Source of the DNA: Thermocrinis sp.
Lineage (GTDB): Bacteria > Aquificota > Aquificia > Aquificales > Aquificaceae
Reading direction: 5' to 3'
Assembly (NCBI GenBank): GCA_020833645.1
Contig: JAJHRQ010000011.1
Span: forward strand, 1 to 40,162
DNA length: 40,162 nucleotides
Shown: piece after piece, positions 6,779-14,950 of the stretch
How positions within the stretch are numbered: position 1 is the first letter of the stretch
Layout of the letters: every line of letters begins with the position of its first letter
Notes under the pieces: model-generated
Told to the model about the DNA's origin: nothing
The model's input: only the letters and a program-made list of their open reading frames with translations
The model's database searches: none
Program-made: the position numbers and the translations under genes

Positions 6779-6828
6779 TTAGTAGTATTTTAATGATATC
6801 CCTTGAGAGATTAAAATATTGAAACATC

Positions 6829-7521
6829 ATGAACAGATTGCTCTTTATTATTTTTTGGCTTTCTCTTGCCTTTAAAAGCTCTATGGCGGAGGTTATAAGG
6901 GTATTCGCAGCAGCAGACCTCCAATACGCCCTAAAAGAAATAGCCCGAGAGTACATGAAGGCTAACCCTCAGGATAGGGTGGAACTGGTCTTTGGCTCCT
7001 CGGGTAAGGGAGCCATCCAGATAAGAAAGGGTGACCCGTACCACCTGTTCTTCTCCGCCGACACGAAGTATGTGGAGGAACTCCACAGAGAGGGCTACAT
7101 AATAACACAGCCTAAAGCTTACGCAATAGGAAGGATTGTTGTTTGAGTGAGAAAAGATTCGGGCTTGGACCCTTCCAACTTTCCGGACGTACTTTTTAGG
7201 GCGAACGAAATTGCCATAGCAAACTGGGAACACGCTTCATACGGACAAGCAGCAAAGGAAGCCCTTGAAAGCTACGGAGTTTTTGAAAAAGTAAAAAACA
7301 AACTGGTTATTGGGGAAAACATTTCCCAGACAGCCAGCTACGTTTATTCGGGCGCAGTGGATGTGGGTATAATAGCCCTTTCCCTTGCCCTATCTCCCAC
7401 CATGAAAGAAAAGGGAAAATACTGGCTAATTCCTCAAGAGAGGCACAGACCCATCGTTCAGGGCTACGGAATAACCAAGTTTGGAGAAAACTCTCCGTCT
7501 GCAAGGAGGTTTTACTTCTGA
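6829..7521 (+). pseudogene. modA: Molybdate ABC transporter binding protein with in-frame TGA
   Basis: The signal peptide at residues 1-20 precedes VIRVFAAADLQYALKEI, the ModA start (family A-A-A-S-L), and LVFGSSGKGAIQIRKG, the oxyanion-binding S-S-G loop. TGA at 7144-7146 interrupts RIVV(stop)VRKDSG, where relatives have a Trp (L-x-W-V/S), so a TGG to TGA change is the simplest reading. The same frame resumes to TGA 7519-7521 and ends at SARRFYF, about 15-20 residues short of the family's end. It captures molybdate/tungstate for ModBC when intact. Confidence 0.8.
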
Positions 7522-7736
7522 GGGAGAAGGTCTCCCAGATAAACCTTTTTGAGGGAATGATAAAGTCCTTAGAAAAAGGTCGTGTGCTCTCTATGTTGGT
7601 GGTAGATTGCAAAGGGCAGGAAATAAGGGTTATGCTCACAAGCAGGCAGGTGGATAACCTTGGGCTCTCTAAAGGAACAAAGGTTTATATGCTCCTCTCA
7701 CCCATGCATGTGATTTTGGAGGCACAGGATGAATAG
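7518..7736 (+). pseudogene. Molybdate-binding TOBE/Mop domain joined out of frame to modA
   Basis: This frame reads LREKVSQINLFEGMIKSLEKG and then a beta-rich TOBE domain (IRVMLTSRQVDNLGLSKGTKVYMLLSP), like molbindins or the C-terminal part of ModE. If translated separately it could start at ATG 7557 (59 residues, GAGGGA just upstream). That would omit the first TOBE strand, which suggests the present arrangement is a fusion scar: modA lost its tail and the TOBE gene lost its head. The stop overlaps the modB ATG (ATGAATAG). Confidence 0.55.
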
Positions 7737-8366
7737 CTTGGACCTTACACCCTTTTGGCTTACCCCTTGGAGCTTTCCTTTTGGACTACCATTATACTGC
7801 TCTTTTTGGGTATTCCACTAGCGTACTTTTTAGCGTACAGCAGAAGTAGGTACACCTCTTTGGTGGAGGCTTTAGTTTCCCTGCCCTCGGTTCTTCCTCC
7901 AACCGTTTTGGGCTTTTATCTGCTCTTAGCCCTAAACAAAGAAGGTTTTATTGGCTCCCTTTGGTATAGGCTTTTTGGAAAGCAACTGGTTTTTCATTTT
8001 GAGGGTATTTTGATTGCCTCTGTGATCTACAGCTTGCCTATGATGGTTCATCCTCTCACTGCGGGCTTTAGGTCTGTGCCCAAAAATCTCATAGAAGCCA
8101 GCTATACTTTGGGAAAATCCAAGAAGGTTTCCGTGCTTACGGGTGTAGTTCTTTCCTTTGCCCACACTTTGGGGGAGTTTGGTGTGGTTTTGATGGTAGG
8201 CGGAAACATTGAGGGGGAAACAAGGGTGGTCTCCATAGCCATATACTCTGCGGTGGAAGCCCTTGATTACACCACCGCCCATGTTTATTCCCTTGTGCTC
8301 TTACTTTTTTCTGTATTCTCCCTTACCGCGTTGTATGTGCTAAACAGAAGGTGGAGCCTTCTATGA
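7729..8366 (+). pseudogene. modB: Molybdate ABC transporter permease, frameshifted and internally deleted
   Basis: ATG 7729 gives MNSLDLTPFWLTP, the expected ModB start. The membrane protein then continues one frame over from the CCCC run near 7764 (LELSFWTTIILLFLGIPLAY). TTG 7755 is the only start within the long frame. The coupling loop reads EASYTLGKSKK then VSVLTGVVLSF: the segment that normally follows (x-F-F-x-V-x-L-P, about 12 residues) is missing, removing part of the EAA motif that docks onto ModC. 203 residues versus about 220 in the family. Function is doubtful. Confidence 0.75.
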
Positions 8367-9037
8367 TAAGGTTCAGCTTAAAAAAGAAGCTTTACGGCGC
8401 TCAGGGGGACTTCCTTTTGGAGCTGGAGTTTGAAATAGAAGAAAACGAGTTTATTGTGGTCCTTGGACCATCTGGCAGTGGAAAGACAACCCTTTTAAGA
8501 ATGCTGGCAGGTTTAGAAAAGCCAGAGGAAGGATACATAGAGGTAAAGGGTGAAGTCTGGTATGACTCAAAAAGAGGAATAAACTTACCACTGCAGAAGA
8601 GGGATGTGGGCTTTGTCTTTCAGGATTATGCCCTCTTCCCAAACATGAGCCTTTTTGAAAACATAGCCTTTGGAATGAAGAAGAAGGACCCACAGAGGGT
8701 TATGGAGCTCTTGAAATTAGCGGGCTTAAAACAGCTAAAGGATAAAAAGCCAAGCGTTCTTTCGGGCGGACAAAAACAGAGGGTAGCCTTGCTGAGGGCT
8801 TTGGCAAGGGAACCGAAGCTTTTGCTGTTGGATGAGCCCCTCTCCGCCCTTGACCCGGAGACCGCCATAATCCTCAGAGAGGAAATAAAGAAGTTCCAAA
8901 GGAGCTTTAACATACCCACAATTATGGTGTCCCATAGCAGGCAGGATGCCCTAAGCTTGGCAGGCAGGGTGCTTTTGCTCTCCGAAGGAAAGATAAAGTC
9001 GGTAGGAAAGCCAAAGGATGTGCTCTATAGTTCTTGA
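8363..9037 (+). CDS. modC: Molybdate ABC transporter ATP-binding subunit
   Basis: 224 residues from ATG 8363, overlapping the modB stop (ATGA). All ABC motifs are present: Walker A GPSGSGKT at 35-42, Q-loop FVFQDYALFP, signature LSGGQKQR, Walker B LLLLDEP, and the switch histidine in VSHS. The usual C-terminal TOBE region of ModC is absent from this chain and may be supplied by the overlapping small gene at 9018. It is the only undamaged-looking gene of the mod operon. Confidence 0.85.
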   Translation: MIRFSLKKKLYGAQGDFLLELEFEIEENEFIVVLGPSGSGKTTLLRMLAGLEKPEEGYIEVKGEVWYDSKRGINLPLQKRDVGFVFQDYALFPNMSLFENIAFGMKKKDPQRVMELLKLAGLKQLKDKKPSVLSGGQKQRVALLRALAREPKLLLLDEPLSALDPETAIILREEIKKFQRSFNIPTIMVSHSRQDALSLAGRVLLLSEGKIKSVGKPKDVLYSS

Positions 9038-9239
9038 AAAAGAAATTGCGGAATATGCCTGTATTCTCAGTGTGGCGGTTGGGTCTGAGGTGGTTCAGGT
9101 GGTGGTGCCAAGGTATCAGGAGAAGGAGTTCAAGCCGGGAGACAAGGTACTTTTATCCACTAAGGCTTTTGTTCCCATAGTTCGTAAAGCTGATGCTTCT
9201 TTCAAAGATCCTTCATCTAAGCGGTCCTCCAAAGGATAA
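9018..9239 (+). CDS. Small TOBE/Mop-domain protein or detached ModC C-terminus
   Basis: 73 residues from ATG 9018, overlapping modC by 20 bases. ACILSVAVGSEVVQVVVPR and FKPGDKVLLSTKAFVPI follow the strand pattern of TOBE domains, which bind molybdate or tungstate oxyanions. Either it is a separate molbindin-like protein, or a frameshift at the end of modC split one longer chain. AGGAAAG lies upstream of the ATG. The Ser/Lys-rich last 15 residues look disordered. Confidence 0.55.
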   Translation: MCSIVLEKEIAEYACILSVAVGSEVVQVVVPRYQEKEFKPGDKVLLSTKAFVPIVRKADASFKDPSSKRSSKG

Positions 9240-9279
9240 ACGCTTGCGAATCTTATAAAATGGTATTAAATTAGTACGT

Positions 9280-9486
9280 ATGAGGTTATACCTCAACGGA
9301 GAAGAGTTGGAAGTTCCTGAAGGCATTACGATTTCTGAGCTTATCAAAAGTTTAAACATTCAGGTGCGGGAAGTGGGCTTTGCAGTGGCGGTCAACGAGG
9401 AAGTGGTGCCAAAATCTAAGTACGAAAGCTACAAGCTATCGGAGGGGGACAGAGTGGAAATTGTGCATCTGGTGGGTGGTGGCTGA
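9280..9486 (+). CDS. thiS: Sulfur carrier protein ThiS
   Basis: 68 residues, ubiquitin-like beta-grasp. MRLYLNGEELEVPEGITISELI and FAVAVNEEVVPKSKY are typical, and the chain ends in the required Gly-Gly (VGGG). ThiF adenylates this C-terminus, and it carries the thiocarboxylate sulfur for the thiazole ring of thiamine. It stands alone here. Its stop abuts, base to base, the stop of the convergent transporter gene. Confidence 0.92.
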   Translation: MRLYLNGEELEVPEGITISELIKSLNIQVREVGFAVAVNEEVVPKSKYESYKLSEGDRVEIVHLVGGG

Positions 9487-10989
9487 TTACATGTGAGGAC
9501 CTGCCAGATACCTCCTCCTGCTTTCCACAGAAAGGAAGGCAATAAGCACGAGCACGAATATAACAAAAGCCCTTGCAACGATAACGCCGGGTTCCGTTTG
9601 GGATAGGACCTGCGGTAGCTTGGTAACACCCCAGAAATACAGAAGGATAACCAAAAATGCCGGTGAAACAACCGCAAAGAAATAGACCAATGCCTTTGGA
9701 ATTTTTATAAAGCTGTTGGTGTTTAGCTCCCTGTGGAAGTTATTAACACCAAAGATCCAAACAAAAATTATGATCTCCAAAAGACCAAAGAACAGGAGCA
9801 TCAATGTGCCCGCCCAAAAATCCACATCGTCTATAAAGCCCGGCACAAAGGCGGACAAAAAGGCACCCGCGCTAACCACAAGCATAGACACATTAACCGC
9901 CTTGGAGTGGCTCCACCTCATCTCATCCTCCAAGAGGGCAACCAAAGGCTGTATTAGGGCTAAGGAGGAGGTAAGGGCTGCTATGAAAAGTAGGAAAAAC
10001 CAGACAGTAGATAGCAGGCTCCCAGGGGGCAAGGACATTAAAATGGCTGGCATGGTCATAAAGCCAAGGCGGAATGTTCCCTCCTTTGCGAGCTCTGGAA
10101 CCGCCAAAGCACCGAAAACCGCAAAGGCGGCAGGAATGGCTATGCTGGCACCGATAACTACCTCCACAAACTCATTGATTGTAGCAGTCCACAAACCCGC
10201 CTTTACCACATCCTCGTCCCTTTTGACATAGCTGGCATAAGTTGCGATAGCACCCATACCCAAGGATAGAGTAAAGAATATTTGACCCGATGCCTCGAGC
10301 CACACCTGAGGGTCCGAGAGCTTTGAAAAATCAGGGGTGTATATGAAAAGCAAGCCTTCCACACCCTTCCATCCGTTCATACTCAAAGATACAAAGCCCA
10401 AGAATGTTCCCATTAAAATTAGCAGCGGAAGACCGTACTTGGCGGTTAGCTCTATGCCCTTAACTATACCCCTCTGAAGGATTACCCAGTTGATGGCTAA
10501 GGTGATCACCAAGAAAACAAGGGCAGTTAAAGAGGGTTGTGTGTACTCCTTGAAAAAGGAAATGTATGGCTCCATGGCGGTTTTGTAGTCAGGGCTTTGC
10601 ACGGGCTGGGGCATCTGCCCGAACAGAGACAGAAAGGCAAAGCCCAGGGTCCAAGATTCTATGTATATGTAATAGCAAACTATGAGGACGGGAATGGAAA
10701 CTCCGATGGAGCCAAGAACCCTTGAGCCATAGGAGTGGTTGAAGAAGGAACCTATTATACCCGTCATAGAGCCGTGCCCCTTTGCCCCCGCATACCTACC
10801 TATAACCCACTCTATGAGCATTAAGGGAATGCCCAGGAGGAAAAGGGCGACAAAGTATGGAATCATAAAGGCTCCACCCCCGTATAGGGCTACCTTGGAG
10901 GGAAATCTAAGAAGGTTTCCGAGCCCTATGGCGTTGCCCGCCGCAGCAAAAATAAGCCCTATTTTAGTTTGCCAAGTTTCCCTCTTCAT
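9487..10989 (-). CDS. Sodium-dependent transporter of the NSS/SNF family
   Basis: 500 residues with about 11-12 membrane helices. Helix 1 has the sodium/substrate motif AAAGNAIGLGNLLRFP, with GGGAFMIPYF next to it; the GLGNLWRFP-like signature is diagnostic of LeuT-type transporters. Bacterial members import amino acids with Na+. The length is slightly above LeuT-like 12-TM minima. It is last in the operon pncB-acpS-dsbC-like-NSS, with a 4-base ATGA overlap at its start. Confidence 0.88.
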   Translation of the reverse strand: MKRETWQTKIGLIFAAAGNAIGLGNLLRFPSKVALYGGGAFMIPYFVALFLLGIPLMLIEWVIGRYAGAKGHGSMTGIIGSFFNHSYGSRVLGSIGVSIPVLIVCYYIYIESWTLGFAFLSLFGQMPQPVQSPDYKTAMEPYISFFKEYTQPSLTALVFLVITLAINWVILQRGIVKGIELTAKYGLPLLILMGTFLGFVSLSMNGWKGVEGLLFIYTPDFSKLSDPQVWLEASGQIFFTLSLGMGAIATYASYVKRDEDVVKAGLWTATINEFVEVVIGASIAIPAAFAVFGALAVPELAKEGTFRLGFMTMPAILMSLPPGSLLSTVWFFLLFIAALTSSLALIQPLVALLEDEMRWSHSKAVNVSMLVVSAGAFLSAFVPGFIDDVDFWAGTLMLLFFGLLEIIIFVWIFGVNNFHRELNTNSFIKIPKALVYFFAVVSPAFLVILLYFWGVTKLPQVLSQTEPGVIVARAFVIFVLVLIAFLSVESRRRYLAGPHM

Positions 10990-11732
10990 TGAATGAGCTT
11001 ATCCAAATCCTGCTCTGTGGGCAAGCCCGCATGGATTCTGCCGTTCATGCCTATGAAGGTGGGCGTCCCACTTATGCCATATTTTTCCGCAAGCTGTAAG
11101 TTGCTTTCAATCTTTTTCTTTCCATCCTCGCACTGATTGTTGGAGTTATATCCACTCTTATACTCTTCCCATCCCTTTTTGTCGCATACCAAGGCAACAG
11201 ACTTTCCAAAAGCCTGCGGATGTATAGGTAATGGGAAAAGGATTACGCGAACCTCCACTCCCTTCTCATTAGCCCATTTTTCCACTATGGGCTCAGACCT
11301 TTTGCAGAAAGGACAGTCTGGGTCAGTAAACAGATAAATATACTTTTGGGAGCCTACTTTGCCAAAAACAAAATCCTTGTACTTCTCAAGTTCCTTCAAA
11401 AGGTCTTGGCTAACCTTCATAAACTCCTGCTGTCTTTCTCTGGTGATGTTCTTCTTGTCCGCAAGGCTTATGAGATTGCCAGCCAGCACATACTTCATCT
11501 CTTTGTCTGTGTAAAAAACAAGAGGTTGGGCTCCCACTTTTATAACCACTTCACAAAGCCCCGGAATATCCTTTAGTGTCTGAACGCTCTCTACCTTAAA
11601 CTCTTGAGGGATAAGTTCCTTAACGCTCGTCTTTATCTTCTCCTCTGTGGGGCAAGCTTTACTCTGCTGACAGCTTACGAGCCCAGCAGACAGAAAGCTT
11701 ACAAACAACCCAATCGCTAAAATCTTCTTCAT
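10986..11732 (-). CDS. DsbC/DsbG-like thiol-disulfide isomerase, lipoprotein
   Basis: 248 residues. A lipoprotein signal (LVSC, lipid-modified Cys21) anchors it to a membrane. Residues about 30-95 form the DsbC-like dimerisation domain; the thioredoxin domain carries CPFC at 140-143 and the cis-proline GTPT near the end. A second Cys pair (C in LVCDKK and NNQCED) is also present, as in DsbC. It reshuffles disulfides in exported proteins. Overlaps acpS and the NSS gene by 4 bases each. Confidence 0.82.
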   Translation of the reverse strand: MKKILAIGLFVSFLSAGLVSCQQSKACPTEEKIKTSVKELIPQEFKVESVQTLKDIPGLCEVVIKVGAQPLVFYTDKEMKYVLAGNLISLADKKNITRERQQEFMKVSQDLLKELEKYKDFVFGKVGSQKYIYLFTDPDCPFCKRSEPIVEKWANEKGVEVRVILFPLPIHPQAFGKSVALVCDKKGWEEYKSGYNSNNQCEDGKKKIESNLQLAEKYGISGTPTFIGMNGRIHAGLPTEQDLDKLIQ

Positions 11733-12094
11733 AAAAAACCTCCATTAGTAATTATAAAAGAAACTGCCACCGAGTACTCTTTCTCGTGGGAAAGAGAAAT
11801 AAGCACCTGTATGTCTTTGAGCTCTTCCCTCAAGAGTCTAACCTTTGCTGGCTTTCCAAAGTCTCCCAAAATTTCAATCTCAGAGAACTCTAGGACGATC
11901 CCTTTGCTCTGATAAACCGCCTTTAAGACTGCCTCCTTTCCCGCCCAACGGGCCGACAAGCAAGCTATCCAATCTGCCTGTTTTTTGCAGTATTCAAGCT
12001 CCAAAGGAGTGTATATGCGTTTTAAAAATCTCTCGCCGAACCTTTCTACTGCTTTCCTTATCCTCTCGTTGGAAACTATATCAACGCCTATCAT
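11729..12094 (-). CDS. acpS: Holo-[acyl-carrier-protein] synthase
   Basis: 121 residues, standard length. Magnesium ligands are Asp5 (MIGVDIV) and Glu54 (WAGKEAVLKA); the C-terminal strand LISLSHEKEYSVAVSFI holds the conserved Ser-His. AcpS transfers phosphopantetheine from CoA to acyl carrier protein. Its start overlaps the pncB stop (ATGA). The operon context has no clear functional link to fatty-acid synthesis. Confidence 0.94.
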   Translation of the reverse strand: MIGVDIVSNERIRKAVERFGERFLKRIYTPLELEYCKKQADWIACLSARWAGKEAVLKAVYQSKGIVLEFSEIEILGDFGKPAKVRLLREELKDIQVLISLSHEKEYSVAVSFIITNGGFL

Positions 12095-13335
12095 TCATCC
12101 ACTTCTACCCTATACTCTACCTTCTTTCTTAAGCTTTTCAGCTCCTCTGGAAGCTGGTTTATCTGTTCCAAGACCCTTTCCCTTATCTCCTTAAGGCTTG
12201 GCAAGGGGAAGCTAACCTTTTTTACCAAGCCACCTTCTTGAAACCTGCTGACCTTATCGTAATCAAACCTTCCGTCTTTGAAAAACCTCCAAACCTGCCT
12301 TTTGTATGGAAAGGTCTTCTTGCCGGGGCTCTCTTTGAACTTGGGCTTTCCTTCGTACTCCACGAGCTTATACGCTATGTCCAGATAAGGTGCATCTGCA
12401 GAGGTCAAAAGCTTTGTCCCAACGCCAAAGGCGTCTATGGGCACACCCTCGGAGACCCACCTTTCTATATCGTACTCATCCACTCCTCCGCTGACTAAAA
12501 TCTTCACATCCTTAAAGCCCTCCTGATCAAAGATCCTTCTTACTTCTCTGCAAAGCTCCGGAATGTTTCCGCTGTCAATTCTTACACCCAAGACCTTTAT
12601 ACCTTCCTTCAGAAGCTTTAAAGCCTTTTTTGCCCCTTCCACCGTGTCGTAGGTGTCTATCAACAAAAAGACCCTGTCTGGAAAACTCTTTGCAAAAGCC
12701 CTGAAGGCTTCCTCTTCTTGATCAAAGACCATTATGTAAGAGTGTGCCATGGTGCCAAAGACGGGTATGCCATAGAGCATTCCCGCCTGAAGGTTGGAGG
12801 TGCCGTTAAAACCTCCTATGTAGCATGCCCTTGCGGAAAGTAGCCCAGCCATGGGAGAGTGTGCCCTTCTGAGCCCAAAATCCACCAAAGTTTTGCCCTT
12901 TGCGGCAATGTAATTTCTTACCGCTTTGGATGCGATTAAGGTTTCAAGGTGTATTAGGTTTATAACTAAGGTTTCTATGAGCTGAGCCTTTGGCAGGGGA
13001 CCCTCCACCTGAAGGATGGGCTCGTTCTGGAAGAAGATAGTCCCCTCCTCCAAGGCATAAAACTCCAAGTCCAGCTCCAGCTCTCTCAGATAGTCTAAAA
13101 ACCAATCTTTGAATATACCTAAACTCTTTAGGTATTTCAGTTCCCTGTCTCCAAATTTGAAGTTTTCTAAACTTTTCATCAGTGTTTCAAGCCCGCAGGC
13201 AACTAAAAAGTTTCTGTTTTCCGGAAGTCTTCTGACAAACAGGCTAAAGACAGCCTTCCCGGTCTTTCCGTGCTCCAAGTAGCTTTGAGCCATAGCTAGC
13301 TCATAAAGGTCCGTAATTAGGGCAGCGCTTTCCAT
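12091..13335 (-). CDS. pncB: Nicotinate phosphoribosyltransferase
   Basis: 414 residues. TDLYELAMAQSY at the N-terminus, FGLRRAHSPMAG, the YIGGFNGTSN loop and LGVRIDSGNI (PRPP/phosphate-binding) match the NAPRTase family, as does the histidine in GTMAHSYIM. It makes nicotinate mononucleotide from nicotinate, PRPP and ATP for NAD salvage. It is the first gene of a four-gene minus-strand operon. Its ATG lies 10 bases after a TATAAT, implying a leaderless or nearly leaderless transcript. Confidence 0.9.
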   Translation of the reverse strand: MESAALITDLYELAMAQSYLEHGKTGKAVFSLFVRRLPENRNFLVACGLETLMKSLENFKFGDRELKYLKSLGIFKDWFLDYLRELELDLEFYALEEGTIFFQNEPILQVEGPLPKAQLIETLVINLIHLETLIASKAVRNYIAAKGKTLVDFGLRRAHSPMAGLLSARACYIGGFNGTSNLQAGMLYGIPVFGTMAHSYIMVFDQEEEAFRAFAKSFPDRVFLLIDTYDTVEGAKKALKLLKEGIKVLGVRIDSGNIPELCREVRRIFDQEGFKDVKILVSGGVDEYDIERWVSEGVPIDAFGVGTKLLTSADAPYLDIAYKLVEYEGKPKFKESPGKKTFPYKRQVWRFFKDGRFDYDKVSRFQEGGLVKKVSFPLPSLKEIRERVLEQINQLPEELKSLRKKVEYRVEVDE

Positions 13336-13355
13336 GTTTAAAATTATTATAGGTT
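13336..13355. promoter_or_regulatory. 20-bp divergent promoter gap between pncB and argH
   Basis: The whole space between the two start codons is 20 bases of A/T-rich sequence. On the minus strand it contains a perfect TATAAT 10 bases before the pncB ATG. The argH promoter must overlap the same bases or lie inside pncB. No ribosome-binding site fits, so both messages are probably leaderless or nearly so. Confidence 0.5.
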
Positions 13356-14729
13356 ATGCAAAAACCTTGGGAAGGACGCTTTAGGGAAAAAACTGACGAA
13401 CTTGTGGAGGAATTTACCCAGTCTGTTAGCTTTGACCAACGGCTTGCCTTACAGGATATTCGGCAAAATCTTGCCCATTTGAAGGCTCTTAGAATGGCAG
13501 GTATTGTCTCAGAGGAAGAAGAGAAGCTCTTAAGAAAGGGACTTGAGGAGATAGAGCAGGAAGTAAAGGAAAACAGAATGGAGTTTTCCAAAGCTTGGGA
13601 AGATGTGCATATGAACATAGAAAGGAGGCTAATAGAAAAGGTGGGGGAGGTAGGTGGCAAAATTCACACCGCAAGGTCCCGCAACGACCAAGTAGTAACG
13701 GACGAGAGGCTATTTATAAAAGAAGAACTACTGAAGATACTGGAAGGCTTGAGGGAACTAAGAAGAACCTTAGTGCTTTTGGCGGATAAGACAGTAGATG
13801 TGATAGTGGTCTCTTATACCCATCTTCAAAGGGCTCAGCCTATAAGGCTTGCCCACTACTTTTTAGCTTACAGGGAAGCTCTGCTGGCGGATGCTATGCG
13901 CTTTGCCCACGCCTACAGGTTGGCGGACAGTTTGCCCTTGGGTAGCGGTGCGTCCGCGGGTGTGGATTTTCCCATAGACCGGTTCTTTTTAGCCCAGGAG
14001 CTTGGCTTTAGGTCCCTAACAAGAAACTCCCTTTATGCGGTGGCGGAGAGAGACTTTATCCTTGAGGTTTTGTATGCCTGTGCAGTTTGCGGTATGCATC
14101 TTTCAAGGCTGTCTGAGGACCTGATCCTTTGGTCCTCTGAGGAGTTTGGCTTTGTTTCCCTGCCCGATAGGTTCTGCACTGGAAGTTCCATAATGCCTCA
14201 GAAAAAGAACCCCGATGTGTTGGAGCTCATAAGAGGAAAGACCGGAAGGCTCTACGGCAACCTCTTTGCCCTTTTGACCGTCATGAAGGGACTGCCTTAC
14301 TCCTACAACAGGGACCTCCAAGAAGACAAGGAGCCCCTCTTTGACAGCTTGGACACCCTTAAAAGCATTCTGGTGGTCTTAAAGCCTCTATTGGAAGGGC
14401 TGAGTATAAACTCAGAAAAGACTTACTCTTCAGCGGGAAATTTTGCCTTGGCTACAGACCTGGCAAACTATCTGGTTTTAAAAGGTATGCCCTTCAGACA
14501 AGCCCATAAAGTGGTGGGTAGCCTTGTAGCACAGCTTTTGGAAAAGGGGAAAAGCTTGGAAGAGGTTAGTTTGGAAGAGCTAAAAGCTTTCTCTGAGCTT
14601 TTTGAGGAAGACGCACTGAGCCTATTAAAGCCCGAAAAGGTAGCGGAAAGAAGAAAGAGCTACGGCGGGACCGCAAAGGAGCAGGTGCTTTTGCAATTAG
14701 AGGTTGCCAAGAGGGAGGAAGGACTATGA
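13356..14729 (+). CDS. argH: Argininosuccinate lyase
   Basis: 457 residues, the usual length. The fumarase/ASL superfamily signature GSSIMPQKKNPD lies at about 276-287, with the catalytic Ser in its flexible loop. HTARSRNDQV and YTHLQRAQPI (catalytic His of T-H-x-Q) are also present. It splits argininosuccinate into arginine and fumarate, the last step of arginine synthesis. The next gene overlaps its stop by 4 bases (ATGA). Confidence 0.96.
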   Translation: MQKPWEGRFREKTDELVEEFTQSVSFDQRLALQDIRQNLAHLKALRMAGIVSEEEEKLLRKGLEEIEQEVKENRMEFSKAWEDVHMNIERRLIEKVGEVGGKIHTARSRNDQVVTDERLFIKEELLKILEGLRELRRTLVLLADKTVDVIVVSYTHLQRAQPIRLAHYFLAYREALLADAMRFAHAYRLADSLPLGSGASAGVDFPIDRFFLAQELGFRSLTRNSLYAVAERDFILEVLYACAVCGMHLSRLSEDLILWSSEEFGFVSLPDRFCTGSSIMPQKKNPDVLELIRGKTGRLYGNLFALLTVMKGLPYSYNRDLQEDKEPLFDSLDTLKSILVVLKPLLEGLSINSEKTYSSAGNFALATDLANYLVLKGMPFRQAHKVVGSLVAQLLEKGKSLEEVSLEELKAFSELFEEDALSLLKPEKVAERRKSYGGTAKEQVLLQLEVAKREEGL

Positions 14730-14950
14730 AGATGTTTATATACTTTTCTTTACTTTTCCTTTTGCTTTTGGCCTTTGGCTATGTGGTCTACTTAAACAAA
14801 ACTCCAGTGGAGCTTGTGCTAACCCCAGAGTTTAACGGAGAATATTACCGCATACCACCCATACCCCTTGGACTCTTGGTAGTCGGGGCGCTCTTTTTAG
14901 GCTTTTTGTTTGGATATTTGATAGCTTGGCTCACAAGTTTAAAGAGATGA
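14726..14950 (+). CDS. LapA-like (DUF1049) small membrane protein
   Basis: 74 residues with two hydrophobic helices (about 4-21 and 46-68) separated by a short hydrophilic loop, ending in a basic SLKR. The V-Y-L-N-K-x-P-V-E-L pattern after helix 1 and the Gly-rich second helix (GLLVVGALFLGFLFG) fit the LapA_dom family. In E. coli LapA helps regulate lipopolysaccharide assembly; the role here is unknown. It sits between argH and bioW with 4-base overlaps on both sides. Confidence 0.7.
   Translation: MKMFIYFSLLFLLLLAFGYVVYLNKTPVELVLTPEFNGEYYRIPPIPLGLLVVGALFLGFLFGYLIAWLTSLKR

Noticed and set aside
9716-10231. Long plus-strand open frame (171 codons) inside the NSS transporter
   Set aside because: It is antisense to a well-matched membrane protein, with Lys/Ser/Thr-rich composition typical of the complement of membrane codons and no ribosome-binding site.
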